Positions 6,641 through 15,022 are shown, counted from the first letter of the stretch. The stretch is 24,054 nt of DNA from DASPWV01 sp046727855 (GCA_046727855.1 JBKPDL010000018.1:1-24054), one strand, 5' to 3'. Notes: generated by a model from the sequence alone, not told the origin. Numbers and translations are program-made.

Positions 6641-9163
6641 TTATTCATAGCGCAATGCGAAAACAGGTTCCACGGCTGCCGCGCGGCGGGCTGGAATGTA
6701 ACCCGCAAGCAATCCAACGATCGCCAGCGTTCCGGCCGCGACGACGAGTGTCAGCGGATCGGTGGGCTGGATGCCGAACAACTGCGACTTGACCAACTGG
6801 CTCAAGCCGAGCGCACCGGGAATCCCCACCCCAATGCCGATCAGCGTCAGCAGCGCCACCTCGCGCAGGACCAGCCACAGCACGCTCCTGCGCTCGGCGC
6901 CAAGCGCAATGCGAATGCCGATTTCGCGCGTGCGCCGCGACACGGTGTACGACATCACGCCGTACAGTCCGACGGCCGCGAGAACCGTCGCGAGCAAGCC
7001 AAACGAAGCCGACAGCAGCGCGAGCATACGCTCGTTGAACAGTGCCTCGTCTATCGTGCGATCCATCGTCTGCATTGCAAAGACGGGGAGCGATGCGTCG
7101 GCACGCCGCACGGCCTGCCGAAGCTGCTCCGGCATGCTGTCGACGGCCGCAACCGTCGAGCGGACGTACATCGTGACCTCGCCGAGTTCGTCGCTTTGTT
7201 GATATGGGACGTACACGAAGCGCGGCGTCTTGTTGTCGGCAGTTGAGCCTTGTCGCATGCTGACGTAAAGCGCGTCCTTGACGACCCCCACCACTTCGAT
7301 CGCGCCCGGATCCTTGATCGACCGCCATCCGAAACGGCGACCGATTGGGTTCTCATTGCCGAAGAAATACTTCGCGAACGATTCGTTCACGACGGCGACG
7401 CGCGGCGCGCCGGCGACGTCTCGTTCGTCGAACTCACGTCCCATCACGAGCGGCATGGCAAGAGTGCGGAAGTAATCCGGGGCGACCTCGTTGGTCCACG
7501 GGTTCATGTCCTCGTCCGGTTTTGGTTGATATCCCTGGACTTCGACGGTGCGGCTCGACACGCTGTCGGTCAGCGCCGCGAGCTGCGCCAACGACACCGA
7601 CTCCATGCCGGGCAAGCGTTTCAGATCCTCCAGCAGCGTGGCATAGAAGCGTTTGATGCGCGTCTGGTCGTACCCATTCAGCGAGGGATCGACGTGGAAC
7701 GTCATCAAATCGTTCGTTCTGAAGCCTGGATCGAGCTCCTTCAAGTTGTAGAGGCTACGCGCAAACAGTCCCGCACCCGCAACGAGCAGCATCGACAGCG
7801 CCACTTGCGCAACAACCAAGCCCTTGCGGAAGCGTGCCTGGTGCCCGGCGGCCGAGACGGAGCCGGCCTCTTCTCGCAGCGTCCGATTGAGCTCGAATCG
7901 CGCCGATTGCAATGCGGGAATCACACCAAACACGATGGCCGTTGCAAACGACAGGGCTGCCGTAAAGAGCGCCACCCTCACGTCGGGCGCGGTCGATAAC
8001 GATCTCGTCACCGCCTCTGACGGCATCACGCTGACGAGCACGTCGCCAACCCAGATGGACAACACCAGGCCGACGATGCCGCCCGCACCGGCGAGAACGA
8101 GGCTTTCCGTGAGTGTCTGGCGGATCAAGCGCCGGCGTCCTGCGCCAAGCGCCAGGCGCACAGCGATTTCACGCTGACGTGCAGTCGCGCGCGTGAGCAA
8201 CAAGTTAGCGACGTTGGCGCAGGCGATGAGCAGCACGAGGCCGACCATGGCCATGAGTACGAAAAGTGGCGTGCTCACGCCGGTGCGCAGGCCGGAGAGC
8301 CCGCGCGAGGCGGGATGAAGCGTGAGCGTCTTGGCGCGATAGCGCTCCTTGAACAGCGCCGAACCGCCGGCAAACGCCGGCACTTGCTGCAATTCGTATT
8401 CGTTGATCTGCCGGTAGAGCACATCGAGCTGTGCTTTCGCGGTTTCGTTGGTAAGGCCGGGCTTCAAGCGACCGATGACGTTCACCCAGCGGCTCCGGCG
8501 GTTGTCGAGATCGTTCCACGTCGGCGTCAGCTGCCCCTTCATCATCAACGGCATGAAGAGATCGGGAACCTGCGTTGCGACGACACCGGCGAAACCGGAC
8601 GGCGCCACGCCGACGATGGTCACGGGGGTGCTGTTGATATTCACGATTTGATTGAGTGCTGTCGGCGATCCGGCGAACCGCCGCTGCCAGTAGCTGTAGC
8701 TGATCACGGCAACCGGATGCGCTCCCGGAGTGCGGTCATCGTCCGGCGTAATCGCGCGTCCAAGCACCGGCGAGACGCCGAGCAGCTCGAACGTATTGCC
8801 GGAGATCGCTTCTACGTCCACGCGCTCGGCTTGGCCGCGATACGTCAGCGTCACGCTCGTGGGAAACCGCGCGATCAACCCGTCGAACACCGTGTTGCGG
8901 TCACGCATGTCCACGTACATCGGGTAGGAGAAGGTTCGATCGTTAAAGGTGCGTCCGCTGAATGCGCCAGGACCGTCGAGCTGTACGAGGGCGCGCGGAT
9001 CCTTGACAGGCAGGAATCGCAACAACACCTGATCCATCAATGAGAAGATCGCGGTGTTGGCGCCGATGCCCAGACCGAGCGTGAGGACGACGATAAAGGC
9101 AAAGCCGGGGGCGCGACGCAGCGTGCGGATGGCGTATCGGAGGTCCTGCATGAACGTCGACAT
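6641..9163 (-). CDS. MacB/FtsX-type ABC transporter permease, duplicated orphan type
   Basis: This 840-residue inner-membrane permease has the arrangement MacB_PCD - FtsX - MacB_PCD - FtsX. An N-terminal helix carries LGLGIGANTAIFS near residue 35. A periplasmic domain follows, then a first FtsX unit (LIACANVANLLLTRATARQR and REIAVRLALGAGR), a second periplasmic domain, and a last FtsX unit (REIGIRIALGAERR) that ends in PARRAAAVEPVFALRYE. No ATP-binding subunit lies nearby, as is usual for these acidobacterial orphan permeases, so the partner ATPase must be elsewhere. Transported substrate is unknown. I chose the ATG at 9163 (MSTFMQDLRYA); the alternative is ATG 9151 (MQDLRYA). The frame stays open to 9316, but those extra residues lack family character. 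The gene sits inside the pair of inverted elements described at 6421 and 9352. Confidence 0.9.
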   Translation of the reverse strand: MSTFMQDLRYAIRTLRRAPGFAFIVVLTLGLGIGANTAIFSLMDQVLLRFLPVKDPRALVQLDGPGAFSGRTFNDRTFSYPMYVDMRDRNTVFDGLIARFPTSVTLTYRGQAERVDVEAISGNTFELLGVSPVLGRAITPDDDRTPGAHPVAVISYSYWQRRFAGSPTALNQIVNINSTPVTIVGVAPSGFAGVVATQVPDLFMPLMMKGQLTPTWNDLDNRRSRWVNVIGRLKPGLTNETAKAQLDVLYRQINEYELQQVPAFAGGSALFKERYRAKTLTLHPASRGLSGLRTGVSTPLFVLMAMVGLVLLIACANVANLLLTRATARQREIAVRLALGAGRRRLIRQTLTESLVLAGAGGIVGLVLSIWVGDVLVSVMPSEAVTRSLSTAPDVRVALFTAALSFATAIVFGVIPALQSARFELNRTLREEAGSVSAAGHQARFRKGLVVAQVALSMLLVAGAGLFARSLYNLKELDPGFRTNDLMTFHVDPSLNGYDQTRIKRFYATLLEDLKRLPGMESVSLAQLAALTDSVSSRTVEVQGYQPKPDEDMNPWTNEVAPDYFRTLAMPLVMGREFDERDVAGAPRVAVVNESFAKYFFGNENPIGRRFGWRSIKDPGAIEVVGVVKDALYVSMRQGSTADNKTPRFVYVPYQQSDELGEVTMYVRSTVAAVDSMPEQLRQAVRRADASLPVFAMQTMDRTIDEALFNERMLALLSASFGLLATVLAAVGLYGVMSYTVSRRTREIGIRIALGAERRSVLWLVLREVALLTLIGIGVGIPGALGLSQLVKSQLFGIQPTDPLTLVVAAGTLAIVGLLAGYIPARRAAAVEPVFALRYE

Positions 9164-9351
9164 GTGCGATAGATGATCGCCAAGCTCGTGCCACCGGTCC
9201 GGATGAGCGCACCGCGGAATTCGGGCCTGTTTTGTACTTCGGGCGCTCCGAAAACCGAGAGCAAGTGACCGCTCGTGGGACGTTCGGACACCGACAGCGT
9301 ACGGCCGCGGCAACAACGAACGCGTCTATCCTCTTAGAGAGCGGAATCGCT
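9164..9351. other. Non-coding region upstream of the permease
   Basis: These 188 bases lie between the permease start and the right inverted element and should hold the permease promoter. One frame remains open here on the minus strand, but its translation does not resemble the family. I see no clear promoter boxes, riboswitch or RNA gene. Confidence 0.4.
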
Positions 9352-9503
9352 TTAGACCGTTATGCGGCCACAGACGTGAATTTTGTACGCGTTGTGGACC
9401 CGCATAACGGTCTAGGCGCGCGGAGCGCGCCAAGCCAACAACAAGAACTAGCCAAGGGCCCCGAGTTAGCCGGATATCAAGGGCTGGGCCCTTGGCTAGT
9501 TCT
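9352..9503 (-). repeat. Right copy of the 152-154-bp inverted repeat element
   Basis: This is the inverted partner of 6421-6574. The differences are a few substitutions and single-base gaps in hairpin A's loop side and at the B/C junction. Here the structure is better preserved: hairpin A has 19-bp perfect arms (9443-9461 against 9486-9504, one base beyond the shared element) with a 24-nt loop, hairpin C is ggcgcgc-gga-gcgcgcc (9415-9431), and hairpin B spans 9353-9414, starting tagaccgttatgcgg and ending with its near-complement. The outer end lies 27 bases before the start codon of a small plus-strand gene, so the element must lie in that gene's leader or promoter. Confidence 0.9.
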
Positions 9504-9519
9504 TCAGAGATGCCAGCCG

Positions 9520-9526
9520 AAGGAGG
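9520..9526 (+). promoter_or_regulatory. Strong Shine-Dalgarno site of the 9531 gene
   Basis: The sequence aaggagg at 9520-9526 ends 4 bases before ATG 9531. It is among the strongest ribosome binding sites in the window, and it decides the start over an in-frame ATG at 9492 that lies inside the repeat element. Confidence 0.75.
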
Positions 9527-9530
9527 ATCC

Positions 9531-9959
9531 ATGTTGTCGCGACGCGAGGTGCTTGCGGGAGGAGTGGTGGGAAGTCTCACTGGCAGTGCGGCGGACCATA
9601 GCGAAGAACAGGAAGCCAACCGGGAAGGGCAGCGCGAGATTCAACGTGCGATCCGCGATCTGCAGCACTCGCTGGATACGGCGTTCAATACGTTGTCTCT
9701 GGCGACGGCGCCGTCGATTACCACGCTGCGGCGAAGTTTTGAAGTCTTCCTGCGGGCGAACACGAAATTCCCGGATTTCTGCGACATCGGGATTGGCGTC
9801 TTTTACGACGTGTACGACTGGCACATCCGCACCCGTCAGCAGATAGTGGTCACCCGTCAGCAGGACGCCCGTTACACGATTCAGTTCATGTTGACGACGT
9901 TGATTTTGCGCTACGAACAGGAACCCAGCTTCATCGGCGTGCCGTTTGACAAGGCCTAG
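9531..9959 (+). CDS. Small hypothetical protein with Tat-like N-terminus
   Basis: I do not recognise this 142-residue protein. The N-terminus MLSRREVLAGGVVGSLTG has a twin-arginine motif (SRREVL) followed by a short weakly hydrophobic stretch, which resembles a Tat signal. Residues about 20-45 are rich in Glu, Gln and Arg with leucine/isoleucine spacing and could form a coiled coil. The C-terminal half is mixed and includes DVYDWHIRTRQQ followed by a short duplicated VTRQQ, so a small internal sequence duplication is present (near 9835-9865). The start is fixed by a strong Shine-Dalgarno sequence. It is isolated: an inverted repeat element lies upstream and a hairpin downstream. Function unknown; export is inferred only from the N-terminus. 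Confidence 0.7.
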   Translation: MLSRREVLAGGVVGSLTGSAADHSEEQEANREGQREIQRAIRDLQHSLDTAFNTLSLATAPSITTLRRSFEVFLRANTKFPDFCDIGIGVFYDVYDWHIRTRQQIVVTRQQDARYTIQFMLTTLILRYEQEPSFIGVPFDKA

Positions 9960-9961
9960 GC

Positions 9962-10028
9962 GGGGAAAAAGGGGTCTGACGCCTTTTCCGCGCGGCGCCC
10001 GCGGAAAAGGGGTCAGACCCCTTTTCCC
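9962..10028. terminator. Large palindrome between convergent genes, bidirectional terminator-like
   Basis: The outer arms ggggaaaaaggggtctgac (9962-9980) and gtcagaccccttttcccc pair with a single one-base bulge. Inside them ccttttccgcg pairs perfectly with cgcggaaaagg. The result is one long stem lying between the stop of the plus-strand hypothetical and the end of the minus-strand phosphatase, with A-rich and T-rich tracts on both sides. It would work as a terminator in either direction. The aaaaggggtcagacccctttt core is a repeat type I have seen described in many bacterial genomes. Its right arm also supplies the last codons and the stop of the phosphatase gene. Confidence 0.7.
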
Positions 10029-10801
10029 CCCAACCGCGCAAGAATCTCATCGTGCAGCGCGCCGTTCGTGCTCACGGCATCGCCACCGTCGATCGTCACG
10101 CGCCCGGTCCAGTCCGTGAACCGCCCACCGGCTTCCTGAATGATCGGCACGATCGCGGCGCAGTCCCACGGATTCATCCGCGGGTCGATCATCACATCGG
10201 CGCGGCCGGTGGAAACCAGGCAGTAGCCGTAGCAATCGCCCCATCCGCGCGCGATAGCCACGTCCTGTTGCAGGCGGATCCATCCGTCGCCGATTCGCTC
10301 GAACACACCACGGCTGTCGGTATATGCGACGCATGCTTCCGCTAGCGTCGTGACACCAGAAACCCGGGCGCGGCGGCCGTTCCACCGGCAGCCAAGGCCG
10401 CGCGCCGCCGAATACATTTCGTCGAGTCCAGGGAAGTACGCGACGCCGACGATCGGTTCGCCCTCGACCTCGAGTCCGATGAGCACGCCGAAGAGCGGCA
10501 CTCCGCGGACAAACGAATTCGTGCCGTCGATCGGATCGAGGATCCAGCGATGAGTGGCGTAACGGGTGTCACCGCCGAATTCCTCACCGACGATTGCGTG
10601 ATCAGGAAAGCGCTGTTCGATGAGACGGCGCAACAGCTTCTCGGCATCGCGGTCAGCGATAGTGACAGCGGAACGATCTGGCTTCCGTTCGACCGTGACG
10701 CCAGTCTGATAGTGGGCGAGAGTCAGCCGGCCTGCCTGCCATGCTGCATCGACCGCGAAATCAAGAAAGGTCAAAAGGTCGGTCGTCACGCTCGCATCCA
10801 T
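10013..10801 (-). CDS. Inositol monophosphatase family phosphatase (histidinol-phosphatase HisN-like)
   Basis: This 262-residue Mg2+/Li+-type sugar-phosphate phosphatase has all three metal-site motifs: Glu73 in VGEEFGGD, the DPIDGTNSF motif with Asp89, Asp92, Gly93 and Thr94, and Trp212-Asp213 in PWDCAAI. Members act on inositol-1-phosphate, histidinol phosphate or fructose bisphosphate; the adjacent aminotransferase makes histidinol phosphate an attractive guess, but this is inference. ATG 10801 is chosen because MDASVTTDLLTFLDFA begins the domain. It overlaps the end of the aminotransferase gene by 16 bases, so the two are surely co-transcribed and probably translationally coupled. The last residues (GGKGV) and the stop are encoded by the arm of the downstream palindrome. 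Confidence 0.9.
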   Translation of the reverse strand: MDASVTTDLLTFLDFAVDAAWQAGRLTLAHYQTGVTVERKPDRSAVTIADRDAEKLLRRLIEQRFPDHAIVGEEFGGDTRYATHRWILDPIDGTNSFVRGVPLFGVLIGLEVEGEPIVGVAYFPGLDEMYSAARGLGCRWNGRRARVSGVTTLAEACVAYTDSRGVFERIGDGWIRLQQDVAIARGWGDCYGYCLVSTGRADVMIDPRMNPWDCAAIVPIIQEAGGRFTDWTGRVTIDGGDAVSTNGALHDEILARLGGKGV

Positions 10802-12033
10802 CGGCCAAGGCGCGACAAGCCCTCGCGAATCCTGCTGGTGTCCAACACGAGCGGGCCGTAGCTGATGCGGACGGCGTTGGTGAGCGAGGCGCCAAACCCG
10901 CACCCGGGCACAACGAGCACGCCGGTCGCCTGCAACGCGCGCGGCACAAACGCGTCCGCGTCGCTGCCGATATCGACGACCGCGTAAAGGCCGCCCATCG
11001 ATGTCAGACGCGGCCGCTGAAGGAATTCGTCCACCGCCTCGGCGGTGACGCGCGCCGCCTCGCCGTACTGACGGTTCCACTCGTCCACATATCGGCGGAG
11101 CGATCCGTCGGCGATCGACCGGGTCACGAACCGTGTCATCGCCATCTGTGACAGCGTGTCGGCGCACAACAAGCTGCATTGCTGCACGCGCTCGAGCGCG
11201 TCGATCAATTCAGGCGCTGCTTGAATCCAGCCGAGCCGCCGGCCGAGTCCGCGGCCCCACTTGGAGTTGGAGTGAATACCGACCACTCGCGGATGATCGA
11301 CGGGCGACCACGCGTAGTAGTCGGGCGGCGTGACGAAGAACTGGCATTTGTACGCGAAGTCGATGGCGAGCCATGAGTCGGATTGCTCCGTGCGCTCCAG
11401 CATCGCGTCGGCGATCGCTTGCGGAAGAATCTGGCTGGTCGGATTGTCGGGCGCGCCGAAGATCACGAGCTTCGGGCGATAGGTGTCAAACAGCCGCCGG
11501 AATTCGGCGATCGTGCGCTCCGGCGCGGCCGCCGGTAGATACGTCCACGTCTCGGGATCGATCACGCGTAAGCGGACGATTTTGACGTCAGGGGCAGCAA
11601 AGGCGAGCTGCCCTTCGTAGTTGGCATAGGTGGGATCGAGCAGCATCACCGTGTCGCCCGGATCGAGGACGGCACGGAACAGATCGTGAGTGAGCTGCGT
11701 GCTTCCGGCGCCGATCGCAACATGCTCCGGCCCGAGCTTCTTGACCCCGAACAGATGACCGTCGAACTGGGCGAGTGCGGCGCGGCACTCCGTGTCGCCG
11801 AGTGTGGCCGTGTAGCCGCCGCTCTTGTGAAACAGCGCAGGATCGGACGCGATGTCGACGTAGGCTTCGCGCAGCGCCTCCGGCGCGGGGTGATTCACCC
11901 AGCCGCCGCCAAACGAAATCACCTCATTGGGGTCGAGCCCCATCGCCAGGATGTTCTGCCGCTCAGCCATCTTCATGATCTGGCGGATAGGTGAGGGGCG
12001 CGCGACCTGTTCGCGGACGAGAGTAGAAAGCAT
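10786..12033 (-). CDS. Class I/II PLP-dependent aminotransferase
   Basis: This 415-residue fold-type I aminotransferase transfers an amino group between an amino acid and a 2-oxo acid. The PLP residues are visible: Asn197 in APDNPTS, Asp225 and Tyr228 in AIDFAYK, and the Schiff-base lysine Lys258 in SNSKWGRGLG. A C-terminal arginine in NAVRISYGP (near residue 390) would bind the substrate carboxylate. The sequence is close in style to histidinol-phosphate and aromatic aminotransferases, and its partner is a HisN-like phosphatase, so a role in a histidine-type reaction pair is possible. No other histidine biosynthesis gene is in the window, so I assign no symbol. ATG 12033 starts the family homology. 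It is divergent from the permease at 12082, with 48 bases between them. Confidence 0.88.
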   Translation of the reverse strand: MLSTLVREQVARPSPIRQIMKMAERQNILAMGLDPNEVISFGGGWVNHPAPEALREAYVDIASDPALFHKSGGYTATLGDTECRAALAQFDGHLFGVKKLGPEHVAIGAGSTQLTHDLFRAVLDPGDTVMLLDPTYANYEGQLAFAAPDVKIVRLRVIDPETWTYLPAAAPERTIAEFRRLFDTYRPKLVIFGAPDNPTSQILPQAIADAMLERTEQSDSWLAIDFAYKCQFFVTPPDYYAWSPVDHPRVVGIHSNSKWGRGLGRRLGWIQAAPELIDALERVQQCSLLCADTLSQMAMTRFVTRSIADGSLRRYVDEWNRQYGEAARVTAEAVDEFLQRPRLTSMGGLYAVVDIGSDADAFVPRALQATGVLVVPGCGFGASLTNAVRISYGPLVLDTSRIREGLSRLGRWMRA

Positions 12034-12081
12034 CGGCCGCGATCATACTCTTGCAACCCGAATGGCCGTTTCGACGTCCAA

Positions 12082-14526
12082 ATGCGCATGCCTCAGGACC
12101 TCAAGTTCGCCATCCGCGGTCTGTTGAAGTCTCCCGGTTTTGCAGCCGCCGCGCTGATCACGCTTGCTCTCGGCATCGGCGCCACCTCGGCCATCTTCAG
12201 TGTGGTCAAAGCGGTGCTGCTCACACCGCTGCCATATGCACAACCAGAAAAGCGCGTGCTGATCTGGAGCCGCTGGGTGAGCTTCGACAAGACGTGGGTG
12301 TCCACCCAGGAGATCGTCGACTACCGGACGATGAGCAAGACGATGACGGCCGTGGCGGGGTGGTCGTCGGGGCAGCAGAATCTCACCGGCGACGGCGAGC
12401 CGATTCGCGTCGGCGTGGGCTTCGTAACGGCCAACACGTTCGACGTTCTCGGCGCCCGTCCGCTCATTGGCCGCACGTTTAGCGACGCAGAAGATCGGCC
12501 GCAAGGACCACGGGCCGTGATCCTCGGTTATCAACTCTGGCAAGCGCGTTACGGCGGGGATCCGTCGGTGATTGGCAAGAAGCTCCTTCTGAATGACGTG
12601 CCTGTCGAAGTCGTGGGCGTGATGCCCGACGGTTTCCGCTTGCCCACTGATTTCACCGTGGCGGCCGCCGAGCCTTCGCAATTGTGGCGGCCACTTCAAA
12701 TCGACATGCAGAATCTGGAGCGTGGCAGCCACGGTTATTACGCCGCTGCCGTCCTTGCGCCCGGGCAAACAGCAGCGACAGCCTCGGAGGAATTGCGCGC
12801 CATCACGCAACGGCTCACTGAGCAGGGCGGTTATCCGGTGGCGATGAAGTTCACTGCCTTCGCCGTGAGTGTCGACGACGAAATCCGCGGCGACATGCGA
12901 CCTGCGATGTGGCTGTTGATGGGCGCGGTTGGTTTCCTCCTGCTCATCGCCTGCGTCAACGTTGCCAATCTGCTGCTGGTTCGCGGCGACGCGCGGCTGC
13001 GCGAAATGGCGGTGCGAACCGCGATGGGCGCCGCGCCCAATCGCTTGCTGCGACAGCTGTTCACGGAAAGTCTCGTGCTCGCGGTTGTAGGGGCCGCGCT
13101 AGGTCTGGCACTAGCCGCGGGCGCGCTGCGAGCGCTGGTGAGCATCGATCCCACGAGCCTTCCACCTCTGGCGCCCGTGCGATTGGACCTCACGGTTGTC
13201 GTGTTCACGCTCGTGCTCGCTGTCGTCACCACGCTTCTCTTCGGGCTGGCGCCGGCGCTGCGATCGCTGCACCTGAACCTGGTGGAATCGCTGCGTGAGG
13301 GCGGCCAGCAGGCCACGCTTGGCGGGCGCCGGCAGCGGCTCCGCAACGGTCTTGTCGCCGCGGAAGTGGCATTGGCGGTGATTCTCGTGATCGGCGCCGG
13401 CTTGATGATTCGCACACTCTCGGCACTTGGTCGGATCGATCTCGGCTTTGAGCCGGAGCACGTCCTCACGTTGCGGCTCTCGGTACCCGCCCCGCGCTAT
13501 GACACACCCGAGAAAGTCGTCGGGTTCTATCGGCAGATGCTGGAGCGGGTACGCGGCGTGAGCGGCGTCGAAAGAGCCGGCATCGTTCGCGCGCTGCCGC
13601 TTGCGACCACCATCGGCGACTGGGGCCTGGACATCGAAGGATTCGAAGAGAGCCCTGGCCGGAACGCGAAAGGTGACTGGCAGATTGTTTCAGACGAAGC
13701 GTTTGAAGCCATGGGAACGCGGCTCACGCGCGGTCGCTGGTTCACAGCGGCCGAGCGGAGTGACTCGGAGCTGGTTGCGGTCATCAACGACACGATGGCG
13801 CGCACGTACTGGAGGGACGGCAACGCGATCGACGGCCGCATTCGTCTTGGCAACCAGAAGAATCCCTGGGTACGCGTTGTCGGCATCGTCGCCGACGAGC
13901 GGCACAACGGCGTCACCGGGATCGTGAAAGAGAAGTTCTACATTCCGCATAGCCAGTGGCACGTGGTGACTGGTGGCAACATCATTCGCAACGTCTTCGT
14001 CGTTGCGCGGACATCGGGAGATCCGCTTGCGGTGGCAGGCGCCGTGCGCAACGAGATCCGGCAGATCGATCCGGCGCTGCCGGTCGCCAATGTGAGGCCG
14101 ATGCGCGATGTGGTGACGACGGCGCTCGCAACGCCGCGGCTCACCGGCTTTCTGCTTGGGGTGTTTGCCGCGATTGCTTTGGCGCTTGCCGCGGTCGGGA
14201 TTTACGGCGTCTTGTCGTATCTCGTCTCGCAGCGGACGCATGAGATCGGCATTCGTCTCGCCGTCGGCGCCGATCGCGGTCAGGTGCTGCGCATGGTGTT
14301 GCGTCAGGGCGTCACGCTTGCCGCAATCGGCATTGCCATCGGCGTTGCCGGCGCGTTCGGGCTGACGAGATTGATGCAAACGTTGCTGTATCAGGTGAAG
14401 CCCAGCGATCCGGCGACGTTCGTATCGGTACCAATGGCACTGGTCGTGGTCGCGATCGTGGCGAGCTACGTACCAGCGTTGCGGGCCACCCGCGTGTCGC
14501 CAAGCAGGGCGCTGCGGATGGAGTAG
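12082..14526 (+). CDS. MacB/FtsX-type ABC transporter permease, duplicated orphan type
   Basis: This 814-residue permease is organised like the one at 6641-9163 but is clearly not a recent copy. It shows N-terminal LALGIGATSAIFS, a first FtsX unit (LIACVNVANLLLVRGDARLREMAVRTAMGAA), a second helical pair around VVAVVTT-type segments and GLVAAEVALAVILVIGAGLM, and a last FtsX unit (REIGIRLAVGADRGQ-like, here HEIGIRLAVGADRGQ). It has two large periplasmic MacB_PCD domains. No ATPase gene is adjacent. ATG 12082 and ATG 12088 are both possible starts, and MPQDLKFAIRGL from the second matches the family's usual beginning. A YbaK-type gene starts 13 bases after its stop, so a shared transcript is likely. 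Substrate unknown. Confidence 0.9.
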   Translation: MRMPQDLKFAIRGLLKSPGFAAAALITLALGIGATSAIFSVVKAVLLTPLPYAQPEKRVLIWSRWVSFDKTWVSTQEIVDYRTMSKTMTAVAGWSSGQQNLTGDGEPIRVGVGFVTANTFDVLGARPLIGRTFSDAEDRPQGPRAVILGYQLWQARYGGDPSVIGKKLLLNDVPVEVVGVMPDGFRLPTDFTVAAAEPSQLWRPLQIDMQNLERGSHGYYAAAVLAPGQTAATASEELRAITQRLTEQGGYPVAMKFTAFAVSVDDEIRGDMRPAMWLLMGAVGFLLLIACVNVANLLLVRGDARLREMAVRTAMGAAPNRLLRQLFTESLVLAVVGAALGLALAAGALRALVSIDPTSLPPLAPVRLDLTVVVFTLVLAVVTTLLFGLAPALRSLHLNLVESLREGGQQATLGGRRQRLRNGLVAAEVALAVILVIGAGLMIRTLSALGRIDLGFEPEHVLTLRLSVPAPRYDTPEKVVGFYRQMLERVRGVSGVERAGIVRALPLATTIGDWGLDIEGFEESPGRNAKGDWQIVSDEAFEAMGTRLTRGRWFTAAERSDSELVAVINDTMARTYWRDGNAIDGRIRLGNQKNPWVRVVGIVADERHNGVTGIVKEKFYIPHSQWHVVTGGNIIRNVFVVARTSGDPLAVAGAVRNEIRQIDPALPVANVRPMRDVVTTALATPRLTGFLLGVFAAIALALAAVGIYGVLSYLVSQRTHEIGIRLAVGADRGQVLRMVLRQGVTLAAIGIAIGVAGAFGLTRLMQTLLYQVKPSDPATFVSVPMALVVVAIVASYVPALRATRVSPSRALRME

Positions 14527-14539
14527 TCGGTCGACGGCG

Positions 14540-15022
14540 ATGGCCAGCGCTACGCCAGCGATTCACTTCCTTCGCAAACACGGCGTCACGTTCACCGAGC
14601 ACGAGTATCGTTACGAAGACCGCGGCGGCACGCGTGTGTCAGCGCGCGAGCTCGGTGTGGACGAACACGCGGTGATCAAGACGCTGGTCATGGAAGACGA
14701 GCGCAAGCACCCGCTCATTGTGTTGATGCACGGCGATCGCGAAGTGTCCATCAAGGAACTCGCGCGGCAGATCGATCGCAAAAAGGTCGTGCCGTGTGCG
14801 CCAGAGGTCGCCGAGCGGCATACCGGCTATCAGGTGGGCGGCACGTCTCCGTTCGGCACGCGCAAGCCACTGCCTGTCTACATGGAGCAGTCGATCAGGG
14901 ATTTACCACGCGTGTACATCAACGGCGGCCGCCGCGGATTTCTCGTTGGGCTGAAGCCGGCCGAAATCGAGCGGGTGTTGCAGCCGATTGCCGTGAGGGC
15001 CGCGATGAGCTCCGGGAGCTGA
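14540..15022 (+). CDS. YbaK/EbsC family aminoacyl-tRNA deacylase
   Basis: This 160-residue cytoplasmic protein matches the YbaK fold, a trans-editing domain that hydrolyses mischarged aminoacyl-tRNA (Cys-tRNA(Pro) in the best-known member). The features seen are KTLVM with Lys47, the position of the conserved lysine, the loop YQVGGTSPFGTR (97-108), which is the family's Gly-x-Ser-Pro-x-Gly signature, and YINGGRRGFLVGLKP near residue 126. Length is normal. It follows the permease by 13 bases. Deacylase activity is inferred from family; which tRNA is edited is not visible. Confidence 0.9.
   Translation: MASATPAIHFLRKHGVTFTEHEYRYEDRGGTRVSARELGVDEHAVIKTLVMEDERKHPLIVLMHGDREVSIKELARQIDRKKVVPCAPEVAERHTGYQVGGTSPFGTRKPLPVYMEQSIRDLPRVYINGGRRGFLVGLKPAEIERVLQPIAVRAAMSSGS

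Noticed and set aside
9164..9316. N-terminal extension of the first permease to ATG 9316
   Set aside because: Residues are Arg/His-rich without membrane or family character; homology begins at MSTFMQDLRYA.
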